Assembly (NCBI GenBank): GCA_015229045.1 | Contig: JADGCJ010000075.1 | Span: forward strand, 1-14,766 | Direction of reading: 5' to 3' | Length of the DNA stretch: 14,766 bases | From: Magnetococcales bacterium | Lineage (GTDB): Bacteria > Pseudomonadota > Magnetococcia > Magnetococcales > DC0425bin3 | Shown: positions 6,433-14,600 of the stretch, in pieces | How positions within the stretch are numbered: position 1 is the first letter of the stretch | Layout: each line of letters starts with the position of its first letter | Notes under the pieces: generated by a model | Databases searched by the model: none | Told to the model about the DNA's origin: nothing | Seen by the model: the letters and a program-made list of their open reading frames with translations, nothing else | Position numbers and translations under genes: made by a program

Positions 6433-7298
6433 ACCGACTCCTTTCTCGATTGTGCCATGTTTTCCATATCGTCCGCTGTCATGCCGAAAAAATCGAACAA
6501 GCCGTCAGGCAGTGGGGGAAGAGGGCTTTGCGCCACATGGGCCAGGATCCATTCCGCCAGATTGAGGATGCCGCACAAGGCGGCAGCCTGCCGCAAGGCC
6601 ACCTTGCGTCCTGGTTGCAGGATTCCCCCCTCCTGGTTGTGGTCACAGATGGCCTGGCAGAAGGGTTCCGGCAGACACCAGCGCATGGCCACAAGCGCAC
6701 CGGCCAGACCATGATCGGTACCCAAAAGACGCCGCTCCTCGGTGACACGCAGATAGCCATGCACCGCCATCTCTTCCCGGTAGAAATCAGCATAGTCAGG
6801 CAGACGGTGAGCCAGAACCAGCAGTCCGCAGTCGTGCAACAGGCCCAGGGTACAGGCCGTGTCCGGCGAGACTGGACGCAACACCCCATTCTGAAAATGG
6901 ATTGCCCGACGCGGCAACTCATCGGCCAGCCAGGCGGCGATACGTCCCACACGCACGCCGCGATCGTTCACCTCGCGCAACACCGGCTTTTCATCCTGCG
7001 GCGACAAGTTGAGGGGGAGGTCGAGAAGGGTATGCCGCACCCGCTGCAAGCCCAGGAGCATGACACCCTGCTCGACCGAATCGACACACCGTTTCAAGGC
7101 GGGCGTCTCCAGATTGGCGCGTTGCAGGATGCGCCCGGCCAGGGAGAGATCGCGACCAAGAGTGGCAGCCAAGGCGGCCAGATTGGGCGAGAAACTGTTC
7201 TGCATGGCCAACACTTCTTGGAGAACAGAAGATTGCACAGGAATGTCGATTCCTGCGATCAACTCTCGCGTCCTTTCGTCAAGCGTTTTCATTGTCAT
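6429..7298 (-). CDS. HDOD domain protein
   Basis: The product is a 289-residue soluble protein made of one HDOD domain (about 15-225), a metal-dependent-phosphohydrolase-related fold usually without catalysis. It is found in bacterial signalling, often with chemotaxis, flagellar or c-di-GMP systems. Visible blocks are IPVQSSVLQEVLAM (19-32), LGLLHDCGLLVLAHRLPDY (151-169) with the H155-D156 remnant, GTDHGLAGALVAMRWCLP (193-210) and AICDHN (217-221). It is the first intact gene of a minus-strand operon. The start is ATG 7298 or the nearby ATG 7292; an in-frame TGA just upstream excludes longer forms. Neither start has a convincing Shine-Dalgarno. Both lie inside the decayed nucleotidyltransferase reading frame (7279-7371), so translation may depend on coupling to that remnant. 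Confidence 0.85.
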   Translation of the reverse strand: MTMKTLDERTRELIAGIDIPVQSSVLQEVLAMQNSFSPNLAALAATLGRDLSLAGRILQRANLETPALKRCVDSVEQGVMLLGLQRVRHTLLDLPLNLSPQDEKPVLREVNDRGVRVGRIAAWLADELPRRAIHFQNGVLRPVSPDTACTLGLLHDCGLLVLAHRLPDYADFYREEMAVHGYLRVTEERRLLGTDHGLAGALVAMRWCLPEPFCQAICDHNQEGGILQPGRKVALRQAAALCGILNLAEWILAHVAQSPLPPLPDGLFDFFGMTADDMENMAQSRKESV

Positions 7299-7371
7299 GG
7301 TGGCAGAAAACCGTGTGCATCAGGGCGATGGCAGCGGGGGACAAACCCGTCTCAAAGGCCGATTGGCTCAT
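7279..7371 (-). pseudogene. Remnant of an MNT-type nucleotidyltransferase (5' end only)
   Basis: A 30-residue frame begins at ATG 7371, overlapping the stop of the HI0074-like frame (ATGA). It reads MSQSAFETGLSPAAIALMHT and ends FCHHDNENA. The piece GLSPAAIALMHTVF-CHH looks like the first helix of HI0073/MNT nucleotidyltransferases (typically FGL-S...I..VF..HPEVE). In complete genes this runs straight into the catalytic GSRAKG and DxD motifs. Here the frame stops before them and the HDOD coding region begins. The catalytic part is therefore missing and I read it as a truncated relic. The evidence is a short stretch plus the classic overlap with its partner family. Confidence 0.5.
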
Positions 7372-7550
7372 GGTTCAAGCCTCTGAAGGAGAAAAAATTC
7401 GTGCAGCCGGTCGAATGCCGGGAAATATTTTTCCACAATTACCTGCAAAGCGGTCTCAAATACTTTAGAATCGTAGGTGTGTGAAAGCAGCAGGAGAAAG
7501 GCACGGTCAAAGTTGTCAAAACGTTGTCTCCAGCGAATGTCGTCACGCAT
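7368..7550 (-). pseudogene. Internally deleted HI0074-like protein (nucleotidyltransferase substrate-binding/HEPN-like)
   Basis: The 60-residue frame joins two ends of the HI0074 family. The N-terminal signature is DIRWRQRFDNFDRAF (4-18). The C-terminal signature is SHTYDSKVFETALQVIVEKYFPAFDRLH (23-50), which normally follows the RNxTSHTYD motif about 80 residues later in a protein of roughly 140. The middle helices are absent, with the reading frame preserved across the junction near residues 19-22. Such proteins pair with MNT nucleotidyltransferases as toxin-antitoxin-like modules. The ATGA overlap with the MNT remnant downstream fits that pairing. A product might still be translated (agaagg just before ATG 7550), but the four-helix bundle could not form normally. 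It could be a functional mini-protein; I favour decay. Confidence 0.65.
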
Positions 7551-7592
7551 GGCCTTCTTTCAAAAACGTCCCTTTAAGGTTTATGCACGAGG

Positions 7593-7619
7593 ATTGTACA
7601 CAACATTGGACCGAGACAA
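7593..7619 (-). promoter_or_regulatory. Weak promoter candidate for the minus-strand operon
   Basis: On the minus strand TACAAT (7598-7593) sits about 45 bases before ATG 7550, with ttgtct (7619-7614) 15 bases upstream as a poor -35. It would drive the remnants, HDOD, J-domain and LTXXQ genes. The rest of the 192-base divergent gap (7551-7742) shows only a weak aaggg/cccttt-type hairpin (7618-7636) and the ribosome binding site of the ompA-like gene. Confidence 0.2.
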
Positions 7620-7742
7620 GGGAATATCTCACCCTTCCGAACAGGAACCTTACCAGGCGACGGTCCCGATGAGTCGAGAGAGCGGGCGGCACGGCGATCC
7701 TGAAAGACAGCGGTATTAATCTCATGGCAAGGAGCATGACGC

Positions 7743-8456
7743 ATGAACAATAGCCCGGTTGGTATTGCAAAATCAACTCTGTTGCTGGTTTTCTCCCTGG
7801 TGTCGAGCAGCGCCTTCGCTGGGGGGCAGACGACCTATTTCGAGGATGTTCCCAACGAGGTCGAACTCTTGCAGGCCTTGGGCAAGGCCAATCCGAAGAT
7901 TAAATACAGGGGTGTCAAGACCAGAGCGATCGTATTTGACAGCGATGCTGGTAGCACCTCGGCCCCGGCACCACAACAATCTGCCCCGGAACCGGAAGAG
8001 AAGAGCCAGGTGGTCGATCAAACAGCGGGTGCCGAGAGTGTTGCCGAACAGGAGGTGGAGTCAAAACCTCCCCCGCAACGCAAAAAGTCCGGGGGAAACT
8101 CCAACCGCCCCAGATCTGAAGAGAAGAAAAAGGTCGCGCTCGGGTTGTATTTCAACACCAACTCTGCGGAGCTGACCGAAAAAGCACGAGAATATGCTGA
8201 TTCCATTGGAAAAATGCTCAACATAAAACAGGATTTGACCATCACCCTGAGCGGACATACCGACGCTGTCGGCTCCGACAGGATCAATGTCCCCCTGTCC
8301 GAAAGAAGGGCCGAAAGCGTCAAGAACTATATCGTCTCCGAATACAAAATTGCCCCGGAGCGTATTGCCATCGTCGGCAAGGGTGCAACGGAATCCCTGC
8401 CCAATACATCTCCGACGGCAGCGGTCAATCGGCGGGTGGAGATTGCTTCGCAATGA
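7743..8456 (+). CDS. OmpA-family peptidoglycan-binding protein
   Basis: The product is a 237-residue secreted protein. A signal peptide runs to about residue 26 (hydrophobic core LLLVFSLV, cleavage after SAFA). Residues about 27-70 form a short N-terminal region with no beta-barrel signature. Residues 70-130 are a Pro/Glu/Lys-rich linker. An OmpA C-terminal domain follows (about 131-237): LYFNTNSAELTEKAREY, then SGHTDAVGSDRINVPLSERRAESV with the diaminopimelate-contacting D174 and R188/R189, and finally AVNRRVEI. It should tether to peptidoglycan from the periplasm. No lipobox is present, so attachment to the outer membrane is not evident. Start ATG 7743 has aaggag (7729-7734). The beta-helix lipoprotein starts 68 bases downstream. 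Confidence 0.9.
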   Translation: MNNSPVGIAKSTLLLVFSLVSSSAFAGGQTTYFEDVPNEVELLQALGKANPKIKYRGVKTRAIVFDSDAGSTSAPAPQQSAPEPEEKSQVVDQTAGAESVAEQEVESKPPPQRKKSGGNSNRPRSEEKKKVALGLYFNTNSAELTEKAREYADSIGKMLNIKQDLTITLSGHTDAVGSDRINVPLSERRAESVKNYIVSEYKIAPERIAIVGKGATESLPNTSPTAAVNRRVEIASQ

Positions 8457-8524
8457 AAAATATCTTTTTCAGGCATTCCTGATTCTGACATCTCTGGCGT
8501 GGCGTATCAGGCGAGTGAAACGTG

Positions 8525-10405
8525 ATGCGGGACGGTCTGCTCAAGTCGTTGCTGTTCTTGGTCGCTGTGACACTGCTGGTCGGTTGTGGAGGCGAAAAAG
8601 TTCCCCCAGGCGAACCCCCCGCTGCCAACAATACCAGCAAAAATGACTCGAAAACCGTGAAAAATGCCGAGGGTGCCGCCCGGAGCAAAACAGCGGCCGG
8701 GACCGTGAAAAATGCCGAGGGTGCCGCCCGGAGCAAAACGGCTGCCGGTCAAGGCAGAAGCAGCCCGAAAACGGCACAGGATGCGGATGTTGCCAGCCAG
8801 GACAAAACCACCTCCGAGCCAGCTCAGACCGAGGTCGTTCCCAGGCAGGAAAGGTGTCAACGAGGTGCCGATCTGCCCTGCAAGGTGGCCATCCTGCCTT
8901 TTCGCAACCTGTCCGAGGATCCGGCGGCCGGAGAGGCCCTGCGCAAGCGGTTCTTCAACTTTTTCAGCGTCTTGAACTATGACAGTGAACCCATCTCCAC
9001 GATTGATCAACGTCTGCGCGAGAGTCACCTGTACGACCCCCTGCTGAGGGGAGAGAAGATCTCCCTGGACAAGATCTGTCCCCTGTTGGGGGTGGAAGGG
9101 GTTGTTCGCGCCGAGGTCACGGAGTACGGCAAGATGGACCTTGCTCCCCAGGCACAGCACCGCGTGACCTTGAAAGCGGAGTTGCTGCACTGCCAGGGTG
9201 GCCGCTCGATCTGGGCCAAAGAGGCGACGATCACCGATCAGGAGGGGGGGGCCTCCCTGGAACCCTCCGGGCAGGCCGTCGCCGCGATCAAGACCTTTAT
9301 CAGTCGTCAGAATGCCCTGTTGCTGCCGGCATCGCTCAAGCTTTGCCAGGAGATGGTCCAGGGCATGCCCCATCCCAAATTGATCACTGATCCATCGCCA
9401 CGCATCACCCTCATGGTGCATAACGGAGCCGAACGGTTTTTGCATCCGGGCCAATCGCTGCGGGTTGCCCTCGTCGGCGAGGCGGGTATGACCGGCTCCT
9501 GGGACATCGGGTCAGGCATCGTCAACCTCCCCCTGCGTGAAAAATCACCCGGGTTGTACGTCGGCGACTTTGCCATCAGGGAAAAAGATCTCGCCGTCAA
9601 TACGACGCTTGTGGCCCGACTGGCAACCCGTTCCGGAGTCATCTCGCGCTGGCTGGACATTCTTGGCGGAGTCAACCTCGGACGCCTGATCCCCCTGCCG
9701 CAAATGATCCACAAGGACATGACCCTGACCGCCGATCGCAGCCCCTACCTGATCAATCCGGTGCTCATGGTCAGGCCCGGGGCCACTCTGACCATGGAAC
9801 CGGGTACCGTGGTCTGGATCCGGGGCAAAGGGTTCATGGTCAAGGGAGGCATCGTCGTTCGGGGGACGGCAGACAATCCGGTGCGCTTGCAAGGTGCCGC
9901 TCCGGAATCTCTCTGGGATGGCCTGTTTCTCGATCAAACGCAGCAACCGGCCATTCTTGACCATTTGCACATCAGCGGCGCCAGATATGGGATCAACGCC
10001 CATCGTTCCAGGATCACCCTGCACCATGGCGTCCTGCGCAACAATACCTGGGGCATGATCGTCGATGGCGGCGAGCTGGAGCTGAGTGCCAGTCATATTC
10101 GTGATTCCGAAAAAACTGGATTGCTCATCAAGGAGGGCAAGGGTACCATCCTGGCCAGCAGAATCATCGGCAATCGTGGTGGCGGAATCCATCTGCGCAA
10201 CGCTCAGGTCCGGATCGAGGGCAACGCCATTTTTGGCAACACCCCGTGGGAGATGCGTCAGCAGGGGCCGGGGGAACTCGTCAAGGCACCACGCAACTGG
10301 TGGGGCCGGACCCGCATCGGGGAGATTCCCGTGCAAGGGGCCGTCGATCTCAAACCACTCCTGGAACACCCTCTCCCCTCTACGGCTGTGCCACCACACC
10401 CATAG
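8525..10405 (+). CDS. Lipoprotein with GNA1162-like domain and right-handed beta-helix
   Basis: The product has 626 residues. A lipoprotein signal ends in LLVG-C21, so it is lipid-anchored, probably in the outer membrane (GG follows the Cys, not Asp). Residues 22-115 are a low-complexity linker with a 16-residue tandem repeat. From about 118 CKVAILPFRNLSEDPAAGEA opens a region like the GNA1162/DUF799 or CsgG-related putative lipoprotein fold (to about 280). A beta-rich segment follows (about 290-385). Residues about 400-600 are a parallel beta-helix with repeated turns such as GATLTMEPGTVVWI, GARYGI, LRNNTWGMIVDGG, NRGGGIHLRN and the closing APRNWWG, seen in NosD/pectate-lyase-like proteins. 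No catalytic motif is recognised, and its ligand is unknown. ATG 8525 is preferred over the adjacent GTG 8522; the ribosome binding site is weak (aggcgag). Confidence 0.8.
   Translation: MRDGLLKSLLFLVAVTLLVGCGGEKVPPGEPPAANNTSKNDSKTVKNAEGAARSKTAAGTVKNAEGAARSKTAAGQGRSSPKTAQDADVASQDKTTSEPAQTEVVPRQERCQRGADLPCKVAILPFRNLSEDPAAGEALRKRFFNFFSVLNYDSEPISTIDQRLRESHLYDPLLRGEKISLDKICPLLGVEGVVRAEVTEYGKMDLAPQAQHRVTLKAELLHCQGGRSIWAKEATITDQEGGASLEPSGQAVAAIKTFISRQNALLLPASLKLCQEMVQGMPHPKLITDPSPRITLMVHNGAERFLHPGQSLRVALVGEAGMTGSWDIGSGIVNLPLREKSPGLYVGDFAIREKDLAVNTTLVARLATRSGVISRWLDILGGVNLGRLIPLPQMIHKDMTLTADRSPYLINPVLMVRPGATLTMEPGTVVWIRGKGFMVKGGIVVRGTADNPVRLQGAAPESLWDGLFLDQTQQPAILDHLHISGARYGINAHRSRITLHHGVLRNNTWGMIVDGGELELSASHIRDSEKTGLLIKEGKGTILASRIIGNRGGGIHLRNAQVRIEGNAIFGNTPWEMRQQGPGELVKAPRNWWGRTRIGEIPVQGAVDLKPLLEHPLPSTAVPPHP
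8654..8749 (+). repeat. Two-copy 48-bp in-frame tandem repeat
   Basis: Copies at 8654-8701 and 8702-8749 are identical for their first 38 bases and differ at only a few positions near the end (acagcggccggg versus acggctgccggt). Each encodes 16 residues (TVKNAEGAARSKTAAG), directly after the lipoprotein anchor. The near identity indicates recent duplication, and the copy number may vary between strains and so lengthen or shorten the linker. Confidence 0.95.
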
Positions 10406-10463
10406 TTGACACCATGATTTTCATGACAAGCAGACCCCAACCTGGCAGGGACACCCTCCATAC

Positions 10464-11615
10464 ATGATGATCCGTTCACTGCGTTTTTACAGACGTTTTG
10501 GCTCTGTTCTATGGATTTCCGTCCTGTTCTTGACAGGATGCTCGGGTGGCGGTGAGGTCAAGACCCCCCCCAAGGCCCCGCCCGTCCTCGTAGTGACCGG
10601 CAAGGCGGAGCGCAAGAGCATGCCGGTGCGTGCGATAACCCATGGTCATTTGGAGGCTTGTGCCAAAGTCGAGATCAAGTCCCGCGTGGATGGCGAAATT
10701 CTCAAAGTACCCTTTTTGGAGGGGGCCAGCGTGGCGGTGGGGGATCTGCTTTATGAAATCGACAGCCGCGCCTTTGTCAGGCAACTGGCCTCGCTCAAGG
10801 CCAATCTGAAACGGGATCAGGGGCAGTTGGAGCTGGCGCGTTCCCAGGAGAAGCGTCGCAAGGAGCTGCTGCGTACCAAGGCCGCTTCCGACGATCAGTA
10901 CGATACCAGCAAAGCGGCCCTGATCGTCGCCGAAGCCAATGTTCAGGCCGACGAGGCCGCCATCCACACCATGGAGTTGAACCTGGACTATACCCGCATC
11001 CGTGCCCCCATCGCCGGACGGGTCGGGCATCAGTTTTTCAAGGTTGGCAATCTGGTCAAGGCCAACGATGTCAACCCTCTGGCGGTCATCAATCAGATGG
11101 ATCCCCTCTGTCTGGGGTTTTCGGTTCCGGAGCGCCATTTGCCGACCATTCTGGAGCAACAGGCCAGAAAACCACTCTTCGTCACCTTCCTGATTCCCGA
11201 CGCGGCCAACAGACAGGGCGGCACAGGAGAGTTGACCTGGATCGACAACAGCGTCGATCGATCGACGGGAACCATTCCTCTGCAAGCCAGGATTGCCAAT
11301 CCGGAGAGCCGCTTCTGGCCAGGGCAGTTTGTACAGGTGCAGCTTCGATTGTTCATCCAGGAGAACGCCATCGTTGTTCCGACCCAGGCCCTGCAAAGCA
11401 ATCCCAAGGGACGTTTTCTTTTTGTGGTCAAAGGTGACAAGGAAAAAAGTGTCGAGATGCGCCCCGTCAGCGTCGATCGGGAAGATGACAGGGAGGCGGT
11501 GATCAAGACGGGTGTCGAAAGCGGTGAAGAGGTGGTGGTCACCGGACAGTGGCGGCTGGCCAACGGAACCAGGATCGACGTGAAACAGGCTGCCGGGAAG
11601 GCGGGTTCCCCATGA
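10464..11615 (+). CDS. RND efflux periplasmic adaptor (membrane fusion lipoprotein)
   Basis: The product is a 383-residue MdtA/AcrA-type adaptor linking an inner-membrane RND pump to an outer-membrane channel. It starts with a lipoprotein signal ending FLTG-C26, so it is lipid-anchored. The biotinyl-lipoyl half motifs read VEIKSRVDGEILKVPFLEGASVAVGDLLYEID (about 70-100) and LDYTRIRAPIAGRVGHQ (about 174-190). They flank an alpha-hairpin of about 75 residues (SLKANLKRDQGQLELARSQE onward). Beta-barrel and membrane-proximal segments follow (GTIPLQARIANPE, FWPGQFVQVQLRL, VVPTQAL). The start could be ATG 10464 or 10467; agggac upstream is distant. The last bases overlap the pump start (ATGA, 11612-11615), indicating coupled translation. 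The substrate is not evident. Confidence 0.92.
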   Translation: MMIRSLRFYRRFGSVLWISVLFLTGCSGGGEVKTPPKAPPVLVVTGKAERKSMPVRAITHGHLEACAKVEIKSRVDGEILKVPFLEGASVAVGDLLYEIDSRAFVRQLASLKANLKRDQGQLELARSQEKRRKELLRTKAASDDQYDTSKAALIVAEANVQADEAAIHTMELNLDYTRIRAPIAGRVGHQFFKVGNLVKANDVNPLAVINQMDPLCLGFSVPERHLPTILEQQARKPLFVTFLIPDAANRQGGTGELTWIDNSVDRSTGTIPLQARIANPESRFWPGQFVQVQLRLFIQENAIVVPTQALQSNPKGRFLFVVKGDKEKSVEMRPVSVDREDDREAVIKTGVESGEEVVVTGQWRLANGTRIDVKQAAGKAGSP

Positions 11616-14600
11616 ATCTGTCGCTCTTTTTTGTCAGGCGTCCGGTCACCACGGTGTTGATCATGGTGGGATGGTTGATCTTTGGCGTCCTCAGCTACTT
11701 CATGTTGTCGGTGAGCGCGCTGCCCAATGTTGATTTTCCTACCGTTCAAGTCTCGGCTGGCCTCTCCGGCACCAGCCCGGAAACCATGGCGGCAGCCGTG
11801 GCCTCTCCCCTGGAGAAACAGTTTGCGGCCATTGCCGGTCTTGACTCCATGAACTCCACCAGCTCTCTGGGAAGAACCCAGATCACCCTGCAATTCGCCT
11901 TGAATCGCAACATCGATGGGGCTTCCCAGGATGTGTTGTCAGCCATTTCGCAGGCGCAACGCAATCTGCCCCCCAACATGTCGCAGCCCCCCAGCTATCG
12001 GAAGGTCAATCCAGCGGACATGCCGATTTTTTACATGGCTGTCACCTCCGATACCCTGCCTCTGACCGCCGTCAACGAATATGCCGACACCGCCCTGGCG
12101 CAGCGTATCTCCATGATCGATGGCGTGGCGCAGGTGACCATTTTTGGCAGTCAGAAGTATGCCTTGCGTATCAAGCTGGATCCCAATGCCCTGGCCGCCA
12201 GAGAGATTGGCTTGGACGAGGTGCAAAAAGCCATCGATGGCGGCAATGTTTACCTTCCGACGGGCGCTCTCTATGGTCGTGACCAGGTGGTCACGGTGAA
12301 GAGTACCGGCGACATCGCCGATCCGGCATCCTACCGGCGTCTGATTGTGGCCTATCGCAACGGAGCGGCGGTCCATCTGGATGAAGTCGGTCGGGTGGTG
12401 GAGGCAGCCGAAGATGACAAGGCCGCCGCCTGGTTCAACGACAAGCAGGGCATGGTCCTGGCCGTATTGCGACAACCAGGTGCCAACACCATCGCCGTGG
12501 TGGATGCCATACGCGCCCTGCTGCCCTCGATCCAGCAACAAATACCGGCAGGGATCAACATGACCGTCCTTTATGACCGCTCCGAGTCGATCCGCGATTC
12601 GGTGCGCGATGTGCAGTGGTCACTGCTGTTAGCGCTGATATTGGTCGTCCTTGTCATCTTTTTGTTTTTGAGAAATCTGTCGGCTACCGTCATTCCCAGT
12701 CTGGCCCTGCCCGTGTCCATTGTCGGGACTTTTCCCGTGATGTACATGTTCGGGTTCAGTATTGACAACCTCTCGCTGATGGCCCTCACCCTGTGTGTCG
12801 GTTTTGTGGTCGATGATGCCATTGTCATGCTGGAAAACATTTCGCGGCATATTGAACAGGGCAAGGAACCCATGCAGGCCACCCTCGATGGGGCAGCCGA
12901 GGTCGGTTTTACCATCATGTCGATGACCCTCTCCCTGGCGGCGGTTTTTATTCCGGTATTGTTCATGGGTGGCATCCTGGGACGTTTGCTGCATGAATTT
13001 GCCGTCACCATCATGGCTGCGGTGCTGATCTCCGGGTTTGTCTCTCTCTCTTTGACTCCCATGCTGTGCAGCCGCTATCTGCACGCTGAACAGGGCAAAG
13101 CGCATGGATTCATGTATCGATGGAGTGAACGTTTTTTCCTGGCCCTGCAAAACGGCTATGACCGCAGCTTGAAGTTTGTTTTGCGCCACTCCCTGTTGAC
13201 CATGGTGGTGTTCGTTGGGTTGTTGGTCATGACTTTTTGGGTTGGCTCGGGGATGCCGACAGGTTTTCTGCCCACGGAAGACACTGGCCAGTTGCTCTGC
13301 TTCACCGAGGCGGAACAGGACGTGGGGTTTGACGCCATGGTGGAGCGACAACAAAAGATTGGTGCGATCATCCAGGCCGATCCTGGCGTAGGGGCAACGA
13401 TGGTCTTTGTGGGTGCGGGCGGGGCCAGTCAATCGATCAATCTGGGACGGGTCTTCACGCAGCTCAAACCCCGTTCCCAGCGGGAGAGTGCCGATGTCAT
13501 CATGCAGCGCTTGCGGCCAAAACTCTCTTCCGTGCCAGGAATCAGGGCCTATCTGCAAAATTTGCCGGCCATTCGCATCGGTGGACAACTGACGAAAAGC
13601 CAATATCAATATACCTTGAAGGGGTCGGATACCGAAGAGTTGTTCGCCTGGGTACCCAAACTGGAAGAGCGCCTGCGCGGATTGCCAGGATTTTTGAACG
13701 TCACCTCCGATTTACAGATCAACAAGCCGCAGATTCTGGTGGAGATTGACCGCGAGAAGGCTGCCCAACTCAATCTGACTCCCAGACAGATCGAGACCGC
13801 CCTGTCCCTGGCCTACAGCGCCATTCAGGTCTCGACGATCTATGGCACCGCCAATGCCTATCAGGTCATTCTGGAGTTGGACCAACCTTTCCAGGATGAT
13901 CCTTCTACCCTCTCCTTGTTAAAAATTCGCGCTCCTGGTGGAGCTTTGGTGCCGCTCGACAGCGTGGCGCGTCTCAGTCGTGGGGTTGGACCCTCTTCCA
14001 TCACGCATGTCGGGCAGTTGCCGGCCGTGACCCTCTCTTTTGACTTGCAGCCTGGTTTTGCTCTCAGCGGTGCCATCAAGGCCATCGATGCCGTGCAGGC
14101 GGAGATGCAGATGCCGGTGTCGATCACCGCCAGTTTTCAGGGAGCAGCCCAGGCTTTTCAGGACTCCATGGCTGGCATGGGCTGGCTGCTGATGCTGGCG
14201 GTACTTGTGATCTACTTGATTCTGGGCATGCTCTATGAGAGCTATATCCATCCGGTGACGATTCTGTCCGGTTTGCCGGCTGCCGGTTTGGGAGCGTTGC
14301 TGACCCTTAAGTATTTTCATCTGGAGCTGGACATGTACGGCTTTGTCGGATTGATCATGCTGGTGGGTATCGTCAAGAAAAACGCCATCATGATGATCGA
14401 CTTCGCCATCGAGGCGCGCCGCCAGGGAATGACGGCCCTGGATGCGATCTACCAGGCAGCTCTGGTTCGTTTCCGTCCGATCATGATGACCACCATGGCC
14501 GCCTTGATGGGGGCGGTACCCATCGCTGCGGGTTGGGGTGCCGGTGGCGAAGGTCGTCGCACCCTGGGTTTGGCTGTGGTCGGCGGGTTGCTCCTTTCCC

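Noticed and set aside
6450..7484. Plus-strand open frame of 344 codons across the HDOD gene
   Set aside because: It is antisense to the HDOD gene, which has clear family blocks; the frame has a shadow-like composition rich in H, Q and R.
7680..7705. Sigma-54-like site (ggcacg) upstream of the OmpA-family gene
   Set aside because: The GGCAC part is present but the required TGC element at proper spacing is absent.
10406..10433. Perfect TTGACA (10406-10411) as the -35 of a promoter for the efflux genes
   Set aside because: No acceptable -10 element lies 15-19 bases downstream.
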